Assembly (NCBI GenBank): GCA_037976565.1
Contig: CP137666.1
Coordinates: forward strand, 48,945,271-49,009,270
Direction: 5' to 3'
DNA from: Mesocentrotus franciscanus
Taxonomy: Eukaryota; Echinodermata; Echinoidea; Camarodonta; Strongylocentrotidae
DNA length: 64,000 bases
Below the pieces are notes generated by a model. It ran no database searches. It was not told the origin of the DNA and was given only the letters and a program-made list of their open reading frames with translations. Shown here in pieces: positions 45,068 to 59,571 of this stretch. Position 1 is the stretch's first letter; each line of letters begins with the position of its first letter. Made by a program: the position numbers and the translations under genes.

Positions 45068-47989
45068 AATGATTGTTGACAATTCAATAACAAGAATACT
45101 AATGCTGCATATAATCATTTCCCAAGTATACATGAGTTGAAAGTGTGAAGAAATAACGTGTAAAATAACTCCTAATATGGCTAGATTTATAATAATTATA
45201 GGTTAAATTTTGTCGATTTCAACCGGGTGGAGTTACCATGCTTCTGACGTTGGATTTATTTTAATATTTTTTTTCTATTTTATTGGTTAAAGTTTACCAT
45301 CATTTTCCTCCCTTTATAAATTTAGGTAACTACTGGGATATGATATTATTTATAGTTTCAAATCTCTATGTAACCTGTAAAATAACCAAAATAATGTAGT
45401 ATCCAACGGAAATATTAATCAGCGATCATTATAATATTATTATACAGCGCTTATTGACGACAAAATGGTGCGGTAATAAAGAAAAGGAAGGCGCTATTTT
45501 ACATTTAAAAGCTTCTCCTACATTAAATTATGGATATGTACCTATCATTAAAAATTGCTGATAATGTACTGTACTGGAAATATATGGACAAAATCATTAT
45601 TGTTTAGGGAGAGAGAGAAATTCCATCTTTTGCGCACCTCAGAAGTTCAATTTGTATACTAGTAGTTAACCAACTAATAGTACTTACGTAATGAATATCC
45701 CAATTCATAGCTTGGGTCTATTTTTTTCTTCTTTATATTATTATTTAAATTGTGCATTTCAATTTCAATTAAACTTAATTTTATTTCATCAATTAAAGCG
45801 GTTAAAAAAAAGCATACATAGAGTTATACATTGTTTCGTTAAAAAAATTAAAAAAATCGAATACAAGTACAAACTATATACATTGATGCAAAGCTATAGA
45901 AGTTACTTGGAAGGTAGCAGCCAGAAAAGAAGTGACCCTTATAAGTGGCCAACCTAAAGAAGATATAATTTAAAGTTAAATGTAATTGTGAGAGGGTCGC
46001 CCCTTAAACATGATCGTCAATTAGTGTGTGATCATCGTACGAAATTCGTGAATTGTTACGTACCAATATATTAGGTAGTAACTATGGCAATAAACTAAAC
46101 AAGCAATCACCTGACTTATCGAATTCAATCAGTCCACTCTACAATCGGATGTCAACAAAAACGGCAAGTTCAGCTCGCATATGGAATGTAGGCTAACGAG
46201 CTCATTGTCGCCAGGGGGCTGAGGTCTCTTACCAGAATAATAATTATTCATTTGTCAGTTTCTCAGTTTTGCGAAGTGAGGTAGAAGAAAAATGTTGACA
46301 TTCATTGCGGTAAATGTGTAATTTGTTTATCATTGACATCATTTCATGATAAGTCAGTTAGTTTGATTTAAGATTGGTAGAAAAAAGCATCGACAATCAT
46401 TTTGTATTATCATTAGTTATATTTTCTAATCATTTACTCGATTAAAGGTTTTTTATTTCGTCTGACATTGTGAACACTTTCGTCTTGTGTAGGTCTATAC
46501 AAAGTCATGTTTTTCATGTTTTAATCACATCAATGTTATGTAATGTTTGGTTTGGTTATGTGATAAATGTAAGCAAATGTTGGCAAGTCAAGATAAACGA
46601 AATCGCTGAAACAATCATAGCATAATCGTGTAAAATAGCATGTATAACGCTTTGGAACAAGGCCCTGTATATTGTAATCTTATCATACCAAGTGTTTGCT
46701 TTACACGGGAATGCATGTATATGCCTATTGTATAGTACACTTATGCACTAGTGAAGTGCATGTTTAATTATGTATAAAAACAAAGAAGGTCAGAAATTGA
46801 GATTTTTGTGATTACAGTTGGTTCCATATAGTTTCATATTTTATTAATATTTTATTTTACATTTACAATTTGCAATATAATGTGCATGCAATGCCATCCT
46901 ACTTCTATGACTCTATTGTGCGAACAATTGAACTCAATATCACCCCCTCCCCTTTAAAAAAATATAAAACACAGTACATTTCAATAATGCACGAGATATC
47001 ATGAAATCTGAAGTAAATTAAACGTTTTATGATTGCTATAGACCTTTGTGTGATATTTTACACGTATACTTTGTCAATGTCATGTATGTGTTCTGCATAA
47101 TATTATTGGCCTATCCCTCCTGAATGATGTTGTCTACTTCCATATTCCTTTTTTTTCTCGTTTGTTATTCAACTTGATTTTTGTAAGTCCTGTCAGTTGC
47201 TCTCCACCCCCTGCCTCTCTCCCCTCCCTCCCGCCCTCGCTCCCTCGCTCCCTCGCTCCCTCTTTTTCTATCTCTTTCTGTCCTTATTTCTTACAGTCAA
47301 GCAACAATCAACTCAGTCCTTTACCTCGTTGAATTTGAAATATGACATTCGGAAGGAATATTGGACTGTCCTTGTACAGACTGTATTTTGTCACCTCATA
47401 GTGCTTAATTACGCGTGCAGGGGTCATAAAACTAATGACCTGCGCAGTACTTTAATTTCTAAAGCGGGAAAAGATATGGGCTATTGAAGGACAACAAGCT
47501 GTGGATAGCTAAGGTGGGAAACTTAATAATGAGTGACATATTTCACAGACAAATTTACGTTGATGGAGATAGAAAATGACAAGGATAAAATGTGATCATA
47601 AAATTTTAATTGTGAAAAAAGGGAAGGAAATAGGAAAGTATCAATAAATCATAATTGCTTTGATTAGACCATAACCTGGGGTTTCGGATAAATCGTTTGA
47701 TTGGATTGCAATTCATTTGATAATAAATGGACGATATAATCACATTATCGATATGATAGTCTTCACGCTTTTCATTGAATATTGCTTTGATTGTAAAAAT
47801 ATGAATTTTGGCGAGGGAATATGAAAGAATGTGTCATGAACTTATCAATAGAATGTCCCTATATATGTCACTTCCAACCACTTCATTTCAACTAGAAGTT
47901 ATGAATCACAGATTAACTTAATGAAATCGTTCACTCCCTTTTATTTGTTTAATCCACATTATTGTAGGGAATATATTACACTTATTATA

Positions 47990-48460
47990 TTTCAGTACAG
48001 GGGAATTTTAATTTATTATAATGTACTGCTATTCCACCTGTACTTATGTATGGTAGTGAAACATGGACTTTATAAAGCCTCTGATACTAAAAAGCGGTTG
48101 GAAAGTTGCGAAATGTGGTTTTTAAGAAGAATGATGAAAATCCCTTGGACTGATAAAGTTAGTAATGAGGAAGTTCTTAGAAGAGCTGGAGTGCAAAGGA
48201 AAATGATACGTGAGATGTTGATTAGGCAGTTGAAGTTCATGGGTCACATTACACGTAAAGAAGGCCTAGAGAATCTTGCCTTGACAGGGAAAATTGTGGG
48301 AAGGAGGAGTAGGGGAAGAAGAAGGATACTTTGGATGGACAGTCTGCAGAAATTGTTAGAAGAGAGAGGAGTGAAGGAACTGGGAGTGGTGCTAATAGAG
48401 AAGGCTAGGAGCCGAGGGTTGTGGAACAGCATGATCGCCAAAGTCAATCGATATGGCACT

Positions 48461-48463
<3 letters not shown>
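47990..48463 (+). pseudogene. Non-LTR retrotransposon C-terminal fragment
   Basis: The typical end of an endonuclease/reverse-transcriptase polyprotein: PVLMYGSETWTL (48036-48071) then, after a frameshift, EMWFLRRMMKIPWTDKVSNE, RQLKFMGHITRKEGLENL, GRRSRGRRRILWMDSLQKLL and a stop at 48461-48463. The upstream polymerase part is missing, and the frameshift shows it is dead. It is followed directly by a (GA)n tract that may be the element's 3' tail. A clade was not resolved. Confidence 0.8.

Positions 48464-48521
<58 letters not shown>
48462..48521. repeat. (GA)~30 microsatellite
   Basis: Uninterrupted AG dinucleotides starting in the LINE stop codon, so the simple repeat was probably created or carried by the LINE insertion. 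Confidence 0.95.
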
Positions 48522-48523
<2 letters not shown>

Positions 48524-51500
48524 ATTCCACACTTTTAAGTGTAAACAAAAATGAAAGGTCGAATTATGCATTTAGAAAGTGCTCATAAGAGCATATTGGG
48601 GAGTTTGTCGAAAAGTCATGTGTGGAAAGTGAAAATATGCTCAATGAACAATGGTATTTTTATTTTTATAACTGCATATTTGAGGGAAAGTAGGGGGTTA
48701 AAGGTCTTTACAAAATGTCACACTTATAGACAAATATATTATCCTGTTCATTTTGGTTTTCCAAACACATTGGATGGATATTTTTGCCATGGCCCCTAAA
48801 ATAATACCTGAAGAAAAGAGTGTTCATCAGGAATTTACTGCGACATGATTGGTATGTATACTCGTTGGCACATATTCCTGAAAGTGGCCCTAAAGTTAAA
48901 TCATATTGAACTTTGTCCACTGGCTTATGGAAGGCCAAGTGTGGAGATGTAAAAATGTGAAAGTAATTTCATAGTAGAAGTTTTCTCTTTTTTTTTGGGG
49001 GGGGTGGGAATCATGTAGTTACACAATTATAGTGATTCGAGCAGGATGAAGAGTTTGACATTTTACACTCCTTAAATCTGTGGAAATTTAATAGGCATAT
49101 TGACTACAGTTGGCCAGTTTTTACAAATACAGTCCAAAGCATGCTGTTTAAACTATCACATGCCTTTCAATTCACTCTCCACTCATGTTATTCAGCTACT
49201 TTCACTTCTTAATTTCATTTCACAACCAAAAACACAACCATACTACCATCAAATTCATTGTTTTCTTGCATTTAATAATGATAGCATCTTTTTCATATAC
49301 ACAACACTGTACAAATAATATTTAGCAAGAACAGAATTTAAATGTTCCCAATATTTGCAACTTTAACATTAATTCCATTCTCAAAAAAAATGGAAATAAC
49401 AATACTCTCTGAAAAAAATGACAGAAATATATTACTCACATACGACTTTTGTTTGTAACATTAAAGAGATAAAAACCAATGCATGCATATTATTTTGGTT
49501 TGGCACTACTATTAAACTATGCAACAGGATGGGAATTATGCTCCTAAAGACAGAACATGTTTAGAAGCAATATATTAACTTGCATTCACATGAAAACAAC
49601 TTAAAATACCTTCGGATTTATGTCTTAATTAGCAGTCACCTGATTGTCAAACTAATGAATGAATTGAATAAAATACAAGCCATTAGTTGTGTGTATATGG
49701 CCAAGTGAGTATATCATATTAAGCATTTGGACATAGTTTGCTTGAAAAACAATATGGCAATAGTGTATGTGACATGACACATGAATTTGAACAAAGTTGT
49801 TCTTATACACCTATCCCATAAACAAAAACTCATGTGTGTATAATATTAATACTTTATTGCATAAGACAAAGGGGTAACTCAAAGAAAATGAAAACATTAC
49901 AGGAAAATACAAATACTGAGTGACATAAAGGAGATATAAATATACTTTGGCAAATAAAGAAATAAAAATTTGGAAAGCATAGAACAAGCCATACAACAAA
50001 TTTGCATATTTCAAAATGAATGATTCCTGCTCTTGGAATATAGAGGCAGTGACTGACATCTGTATCTCAGAAGAAAAAAAAGACCAATAAAATTTGATAT
50101 AACAAAAGAACGGTGGGCAGGCTAATGAAGACATGTGTATAATGCGCTCAAAGAAAATATGGTGGGATTTGTGACGTCTGCATCTTTTGAATGACCTGAG
50201 ACTGAAAGTACATCCTCTGATCCTCATGTCACACTTGACCAGTAATTGACCTGTCATCCAACAATTACAATATGGAATTGACACAGTATCAATGATTTTT
50301 TTTTTAATGGTACCACAAGATAAAACATGTCTGTACCTGATTCTTTCTGAGTTCAAGGAAAATGCTTATCTCTTTTGGCAACCAAAAAAAAAAAAAAAAA
50401 AATTAAGATGGGGAAAATTGGCACATCTATTAATATAATTGGCAGTAAATAATTTGGCAATTACTACACATCCTAACAGGGACGTTACAGGGTACAAATG
50501 AATAGACTCACAAGACTTGTACAAGCGATGAATTATTATATAATTGTTGTTTTATAGCATACTCATTCAAAATATTGTTATGTGTGGGAGGGGGACCAGG
50601 AAAAAAGCAGATACAAAAAAGAGAAAAATTAATTAAGATATAAGTAATAGCAATGTGCATAGTGCTATTGCTTCCTGTCAAGCAATATCCTTCAATACGA
50701 ATGAACTTAAAATTCCACATATAGAAATATCTATTACTTGTTGCTTTATCTCCATTTTTTCTTTCATTACAACTGCACTGCTTTGGTTATAGCCATACAC
50801 TTACTGACTTTCTATAATATACACTTTGCTCAATTCCTCTTTGATGGTTTTTCTCTTGAGAAACCGGCACACTACTTAAGATTTATTTTTCTTTTCATCG
50901 TTTCTTTCTTCTTCATATTGAATAATCGGCAAGTCAGCACTCACTTGCAAACTTACACATACAGAGGTAGAATAAAAATACACAAAATTCAATAGACTTC
51001 CATCAGAGTTAAATATTCCTCATCTCCATCCATCCATGTACAACATACAAACCACATAGATTGTATCACACATTGACTTTTACTTATCACATATTCATAG
51101 TCTTCTCTTTATGTACACATTTCACATGTACATGGATCATATAACCTTTTCATACAATAAACTTAGTCATGAAGCCAGAGACCTCTGGTTCGAATATGAT
51201 GTGCACCCAAGTGGGAATATCAACTATTGAGATAATCATGAAAAATATTAAAGGGAGTAATAGAATGTGATGACCTGATAGGAAAAAAGGTGCGTGTCCT
51301 ATAGTTTCTAGAGATATATTTCCATTTCAGGTAAACCAAGGAATATGGTTGAAAGGGGGGAAATCTGGAATCTTATCTCAATATGATCTTAATATGTTTG
51401 TAACTAATATCATTATTTGACCAAAAAATATTATGTAAACTTTTGTATCCATTTTGAAATGTTATTCCTTAAATAGATAGAAACATTTATTCTCTACAAA

Positions 51501-53459
51501 CTTAAATTATGTGAGACAAATATCCTGTCCTTGTTTTCTCAGATAACTTATAGGGCTAGTAACTTGATGATGTAGAATTCAAGATTTAGTACTTAAAGAA
51601 AACTCCTGTGATATATGGATTTAAAAAAGGGACAATTTGAAATATGAAACTTATAAAACTATCTTTAAGAAGTAAGAATATTTGTTTTTTAGCCCGACTT
51701 CATGACTAGATTTCTTTCAATCATTTTCTGAAACGGCTCGGTTTCCACTATAACAACATCCATAGAAACCGCATCACTGGCCTCTTCGTTCAAGTCTGTA
51801 CATACAATGCATTCCAATCATCATTGAATTCATAACCCGTTTATAAGTATATCACATATCCCTGTTCATCTACAGAATATCAAATCACATCTTGAGTTTG
51901 AGAAGAAAAAATAATAGCATCCACATGCATCTAGAGTGATTTGATTTGATATCAAAATAAATTAGCATAGTTTTGAAATAGAATAAAGACATGAGTTCAG
52001 TCATGTTATATGCATCAAAAGTAAAGAAGACACAAATGATTGAATTAAATAAATGCGGTGGGAAGAGCATAAAATGAACGCACCTATCTGCATATTTTAG
52101 GTTTTCATCATTCAAACTATAAACAAAAAAATATTGTCTCTTCGATTCATAAACATAGATAGTAAATAACAAGACTCCATGGTTAGCACTATCACATAAC
52201 AAAATAAAAGAGACATTTTACATAAAAATATGACTAATAGTCATCATTGCACTTCAAAATAATAACACATGCTGCAAACAATATGACAAAGATCAAGTTT
52301 TTAAAGCTTTTCTTTCTTCACTTAACAATAACAGGAAAAGTCACACCACATATTACAAGAAAACACAAACATATTAAAGGTTAAACCAGAAATGTCATTG
52401 TTTAGCTGACAACAATATTCCTCTTTTTTCATCGAGTTTGCTCTTCAACAATGGTTGGGTCCCATGGCATAATTTTGGTCACACTTTATGCTTTGATGAT
52501 TTATTAAAAAAGAATAAATGTGACTTTGAATCTCTGCAGTTTTCATGAATTTACCCAAGAGGAGCTCGGGTAACAATTTTTGACAAGAAATGCTTTGATG
52601 TTTTTTTTGAGAGACATAGCTCCAAACAGAAACAAAGAACATCTGGATAAAAATTATCTATTACATAGGGTCTAAATGCATAGATTTTTATGCAAACTGC
52701 ATAAAAGGTTATGTGAAGAAAATGCTTGCCTGATAGTGACATGACTGGTCTAACAAAGTGAGATTAATTATGCTAAACAAATGAAAAGGCCAGAAATACC
52801 CAACTTTCTTACTGGATGTATGTGAGATGCATACACACACATAACTGAGCATCTCACAAAAATCGCCACGAAATTCACAGGGGAACACCTTCAAAGCACT
52901 TACAAAGTATTTCAGATCCTACACAAATTTGATTTCAAACTAACAACATGCAAAAGAATTTCTACACAGCTAAATCTACTGATAGATCATCCTGGTATTT
53001 CTTTTCAGGATAGAGGGTGAAATACTAGACCTTACATGTAAAACAAGAATTATATACTTTCAAAAATCGAGTTGTGAAGAAGGAAAAAAAGTTTGGCACT
53101 CCATAGCATCTACATAGGCACATCTAGCTGTTTTCGGTGGTGCTGCAACATCGATGCATCTTGTTTAGCGCAGATAACACAAAGCGATAGAGGAGGTGAT
53201 GACTTGCCTTCGGTGGTGCTTAGTAACATATCATATAAATTAAATGTTTCACTTAATATCCAGCTCTGATATACAGCTCAAATAACACAGGCAGAAATAA
53301 CTGAGATTTGCATCCACATTTGTAAAAAGTTACATGAAATATTTAGCAACCATTTACAGATTATGTATTCCATTTAGACATCCTAGTTGTTTGCACACAC
53401 AATGAGCATATTTCCATCATCACCCTTGATAGTCCAGGTACGTATCCTAAGCCAACCCA

Positions 53460-55191
53460 TCAGGCTTCTGTTAGTGATGTTAACGTGGGTGATGTCACAT
53501 GATGAGCAGGATGAGCATTAGACGATGGTAAATAAGAAGTCCTTGGTATCGATTGTCCCGATTTGGGTGACGTTTTGCTTTTCACGTGGTGCTTCTCCGG
53601 ATGGCGACCCGATTTTCGCGAGTTATGGTGGGTCGGTTTCTCGTTGTGACGATTTGGATGGTGGGGGCGGTGGTGGCTGTGCAGGTGGCCATTTTGCACT
53701 TGCGGTTGGTGGGTTGTTGTCGTTGGCGATAGCAGCGCCCCGATTCCGGGCGAGACGTTGCCCGTGGAAGATATTGCAGTGGGAATGCTATGTGATTGTC
53801 TGATGGGATCAGCAACGGGGGAGTGATTGGTGTTGCTGTTGTTATTAACATTATTTACATGATTGTGGCTACGGCATAGATGGCCGTCTATCAAGTCTTT
53901 GTCTTGAGCAGAACTGGTGGGATTCTCGTAGAGGTGTACGTTAAGAATCCGTCCATTGCAGGGGAGTGAAGATGATGACATTGCCATCCTACTGTATGCG
54001 TCTCCCCTTTGTGCATTTTCTGAAAAATAAAACAAAAAGGACAAAAGGTTAATCACATTCCAATTATATATTTTCTTTGTCACTACCATACAAGTTTCAA
54101 TCTTTACTACTGGAATAACTTTCACCGTCCTTTTGTGAGAAATTCCAAGGTACATTCAAAGACATATATATGAAGCATTTTACTACCATGTATCAAATAT
54201 ACATGGGTGTGTTTTATCATTAACCTACCATAAATATTAATGCATGCAATGCACAATATATCATGATAACTACCCATGTTTCTCTATGGGGATCTTACAA
54301 GGTGCTTACACCCTGTAGGCAAATGAGCATGAGCCTTACCATGAGGTATGTTAAAGCTGCTGGGTGATGTGCATCGTCCCTCCGGTGATGACACTGAGGT
54401 ATAGGAATGGCAGCACTGGGGCGGTGGGTGGTTGCTCCTCCGATAATTGTGTCTATTGACCGGTGAGGCTGTCTGGCTACCCAGACCCTCATCCGAGTTT
54501 GTCAAGAGTCTTTCTCTCTGCAACCTATCCCTAGTTGCTTCATCCATAAATACTTCATCCTCATCCTCCTCCTCAATCTCCCCTTCCTCACCATCACTTC
54601 CCCCCTTCCTTAAGGGATGGTTACGCCCTCCACCCCCATGGTGGAGGTACATGTGTTTGTTGATTGCACTGTCCAGAGAGCGACCTGTCCCGTTGCAGCA
54701 TGGCAGGGCAGTGAGCTGGCCACGTCTTTCTAAGGTGGTGCGATCAGCTTCACTGAGTGAGTCTGAAGGGCAGTATCTCTCCATGCCGCTTTGGTGAGGC
54801 CCATCTAAAATACACAACATCAAAAGAAATATTTTATGCTCCTTATTGACAACGATATTTTCTCACAACAGGCTAGTTCACCAATGAACTGAAAATTTAC
54901 ACATGCTTCTTCCTAAAACAGTTACTAGAGATGTTTCAAAAGCTTTCTAGAGAATTTGTCCAACACAGCAACACCTAATGCATGCAATCTACATTCTGCC
55001 TATTGGAATACAATTTACTTAAGAGGTTAATGCAATAGTTACTAATAATTACTAATGTTCTCAAGAAGCTTTCATAATTTTTTTTATTAATTTGTCAACT
55101 GGCCTATTGCAACCTCAATTTGATTTCATTCATCAATTCAAAAGTCTAGTCAAGTATTCTGAAGATGGAAAGTTACGCGGAAAGGAAGAAA

Positions 55192-55255
<64 letters not shown>

Positions 55256-58200
55256 AAGAGAGAAAGAGGCCTGTACCTTGTATGCTGCAGTGATGTTGAC
55301 GAGGACAGGGTGCTATTTCTGGTGGCTGTATGTTTTTTGTCTCGCTGGGAAAGATGGCTGCCATGCGGACCTGATTGGAGAACCTGAAGGTACTGAGCTT
55401 ACCAACAGGTCCGTCTAGAGAGTCACAGTCACTGGCATTGTCATCTTGGTACTTGTCAGTGGCTGAAGAGGGGGGAAAAAGTTCAAATGATGATGTTATT
55501 TTCACCTGCAATTTTGTATTGGGCATGAATATCTTTCCATTGTATTACATCAGAAGTTTAATATCTTTTGTCTGTTCTTCATTCGAGTATATTTCTCTGT
55601 AGTCTAAACAAGTTAATTTCCCCTCATTTTTCTTCTTCAATGACTAGCGAAACCTGATCCCCCCACTTTATTTCCAATGTCCTACTTCCCTTTCTTAATT
55701 ATGGATATATACGCATCTCTCCCTCCCCCTTCTCTCTCCCTCTCTCTACTCTTTCTGGTTATCTTTCCTTTCATATCTCAAACACTTCCATGTTCAACAT
55801 TATCATAACTTTTCCTTCTCGACTCATCTGCCCTACACATCTATGTCATGTATCTATTTCCATCTTGATTTGTAACTCTCTCTCCCCTCTTCTACATCTC
55901 TCTCTCTCTCCTCCAAACCTACCTGCACTAGAGACCCCACTGCTAGTCTCCTGATGGATGGTACCTTCTGATGATCCGTTGAGGGTGGAGCTGGGAATCT
56001 CTGGGGGTACCACATGATGATGGGATTCTTCAACTGTGATGTTAAATAAACAAATAAGATTGTGTCATACCATCTAGAGATTAAAATCAATGGTCATGTG
56101 CCACATTGTGGATTGTCCATTTATTAATGAAGGAAAAATATATCACAGGCATTTCATCATCTGTTCAGAGCTCAAAGGGAGTTAAGTCACATACTTTTTA
56201 CATAGGGTCAATGCCCTTCTGACTCTGAACAGACAGACCGATTTACAGATTATTCATCTAAAAGATAAGAAGCAGAAAAAACCCAAGTACATCATGCAGG
56301 CTTGTTATTATGCACGGGATCTCATGTTAAACTGACTATGCCTATATTTGTTGAAGCACGAGACACAAGAGTGGAGAAACCAACAGATACAAAGTTAAAA
56401 CAACATTTTATGTAGAATGGAAATTTTCTTGTAGAATAGTCAATATGTTTTTAAACTTCAGGGCAGCCTTACCTCTATATCTGCTTGTGCGTTTGCGAGT
56501 GTGATAAATGATGACAACCCAGATGAGTGATGTACCCAGTATACAGCAGATGACGACTACGATGATGATGCTGGTGGTAGTCATGTTCCATACTGTACCA
56601 GATTCTAAACAAAACCAATAAGTCATTTCAATGAATATTATGAAATGATGCTTGGTAAGAATACTTATTGACCAATCAAAGTCATGTGTTTCACAGAACA
56701 AAAGATACTTGTGCAGTAAATTTGATTACATTCAGGCTAATTGGTCATCATGCATCAAGAATATTGTTTCTAAATGGATCACCACAAACAGACTTAAACA
56801 AGATGGATGTGATTGCATCTCCAATATGCCTCCACCATTATTGAGTGAATTACATGATATCATTCTCAAATCTAGATGGATACTTTTTACTATCAAGTTT
56901 TAAATACATTCATCTTATGACAAATCATAAGATCTGAGGAAAGAAACTTACTCTGAGTAACAACAAGCTTTGCACTGTCTGTCCGTACACCCAGGGAATT
57001 TGTTGCCTCACATTTGTATGTGCCACCATCCCTGCCTGCTGCATTCATGATGATCAGGTAGCGATCAAAGTCAGTCAGGTGCATGCCATCAGACAATGTG
57101 AAGGGCTCCTCATCCTTGAACCACCTGATACTAGGACGGGGACTTCCTTCAACGTTACACTCCAGAACAGCTGGCTCTCCAACCTCGACGGTCAGGTCCT
57201 TCATTTGACGGGTGAAGAGAGGCGGCTCGAGAACGGTCAGAGTGGCATTGGTGCTGATGGTGCCTGCAGCGTTGAGGGCGGTACACGTGTACACGCCCGT
57301 GTCACTCAGCTGGACGTTGTCGATGTAGAACTCTGCAAGTTCAGTCTTGACCTTGATGCGGCGCTGGCGGGCGGCGGGGAAGTTGATGCCTCCGTCCTTC
57401 TGCCAAGCGATCTTTGGGGTGGGGTGTCCTGTGGCAGCACAGGGGAGTTCAGCAATTCCTCCAACACGTACACTAACGTGCCTTGGAGTCACAGTGAATG
57501 ATGGGTAAACTGAAGAGGGAACAAAAGTATAATCACAATCATTACAAGATCTACATTACACTTAGCAGAAAATTACTTCCTTCTTCAGAATAACGTAAAA
57601 CAAGCAAAATCTGTTTAAGCACTGAAGAAAATAAACCTGTTTCAATGACCACAAAAGTTTTACTCCAAATCTTCCTGTGAAGCATATATACAAGATGACC
57701 AACATAAGAGACACAAACTGGTTAGGCTACTAAAACACAGAAGTATTTGGAAAGAGGTACTCACTGTGCACAGTGACTCTGGCCTTCTTGGAGTATGTGA
57801 CGCCAAACTCATTTGAGATGATGCATTGAAATCTTCCCTGATCTTCCTCCTTGATGTGAGGGAGGTTGAGAACAGAGGTGTACTCATTCACACCACTGGG
57901 GTTTAGCCTCTCAAAGTAGATAGGGTTTGCATCCTCCATGATTGCCTGAAGATGAGAACAAAGAAAATCATCAAAACTAATCAAGAGTCATACTGTTTGA
58001 AAAATATATTAAGATTGGCAATGTCATTTTAGAAGACAACATCAATTTAAATCTAGGATGTAATGTACATCAGAAATCCAGAGACTTTATATCAACTATT
58101 TTCCCACTGTGCTTGTAAATTCTGGATGTATAGGTGTTCACTCACAGAGCAGAAGTAATACCTCATCAAGATGATCACATTTTCTGAAAACGTCTTTTTG

Positions 58201-59066
58201 GGGGGTCAGTTTTGTGAGTTTCCACAGAAAAATGACTATTTCTTGAAGTGTGATTTTCAGATTTTCCAGACAAAAACCACTCTTTGCTACTACATATTTT
58301 TGCCACTGGTTGCTGAATGAGATTTGAACATTAACATCAAGAGAGGATGGTGTGTATGGGATTTATATCTACCACAAGTGATTTATAGAGATGCTGAAGG
58401 ACAAAAATGAAGGAAGGGTATGGAAAGGTATATGGATTTGAAGAGAAGTGGATGAGAAGACATGTAACAAGGAGTTAAGAAGGTAACATACCTTGTCTTT
58501 CTTCCATAGCATTGTGACCTGTACATCGCTTGTGCTGCCAGCTGTGCATATCAGAGACACATTGTCATTCTTCAGTGATGTCACTGTCTCAGGTTCACGG
58601 ATGATAAAAGGTTTCAAGCGATCATCTGCAACAAGAAAAAGAAAGGTAGCAATGATAATAAGCCAAAGGGAAAGCAGAAACATCTATTTTCTCTGTCAAA
58701 AATTGTAGCAAAGACATAACAATTCAGAGTTAAGCAAAACAAGACTTTCCTACTTCCCTGTCATATACACTATCTTTTCAACCCATGCTGATAGTCTTGA
58801 CATTTGCTAAACCCTCTAGCATGTAACTCTGGATGAGAAGCATGACAGGGTAATTGGCCGTTTGTCAAAAGTTACAACATCACTAACAGCAATATTGAGT
58901 TCAAGTATCTGTTAAGTCAAATATTGTCCCCTTTCCTGCCAACGAGGATGCAAAAATATGACAGGTTGATTGCTAAATTTTAATCCTACGGGAAAGAGTG
59001 ATAAACACTTGAAGAAACCAGAACATATTTCATATAATATCCATAAGGCAGTGAGGAAAGGAGAAA

Positions 59067-59104
<38 letters not shown>

Positions 59105-59532
59105 AAAATCAAATTAAGATATGAGACCTATACAAAATGATAACAGAAATGGGGATAGTGTAGAAGATGTATAGCAGAATATATGAGACATTGCATCAAG
59201 AAAAATAGTTAAAAAGGAGAGTGGGAGAGTGAGTGACTGGAATACGACAACCTATAATCTGGCCTTTCAACATTTCTCTTATTTGTCTTACAAAACTATG
59301 TCTGCTAAAGGATGTGGGGGCATGGCAAGCAAGTTGCAACAATTTGTAACTTGTCAGCTCGACTTAAGTTTCTTCGAGATGAAAGTAGGTTATCTCATGG
59401 CTTAAGATAAAGGTTAGAGGAGGCTGATATGGGCCAGCATGGGAGGGGCAGAGGAAAGGGAATGTGGGCCAATGTCAAAGATACAAACTGAGAGAGTGAG
59501 GGACAAAGATAGAAGAAAGAGAGACAGATAGA

Positions 59533-59571
<39 letters not shown>

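Larger units (their letters stand above)
45068..53459. other. Spacer between the Tctex1 gene and LRIG
   Basis: The left part (45068-47900) is AT-rich with a CCCTCGCT-type tract near 47205-47260; no exon recognised. A LINE fragment with a GA tail lies at 47990-48521. The right part (about 49850-53459) is probably in large measure the LRIG 3' UTR: on the minus strand an AATAAA occurs at 49858-49853. Reading frames here, including one of 181 residues at 49811-50356, lack recognisable domains. Confidence 0.45.

Noticed and set aside
49811..50356. 181-residue minus-strand frame
   Set aside because: Starts at TTG, no domain, lies in the likely LRIG 3' UTR.
53525..53803. 92-residue plus-strand frame and the 89-residue alternative minus frame (53582-53851)
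   Set aside because: Shadows of the His-rich LRIG last exon.
54299..54339. Alternative donor CACCTT/GTAAGA for the LRIG penultimate exon
   Set aside because: It breaks the frame into the last exon; the donor at 54340/54339 keeps it open.
57079..57501. 140-residue plus-strand frame
   Set aside because: Antisense shadow of the LRIG Ig2-Ig3 exon.
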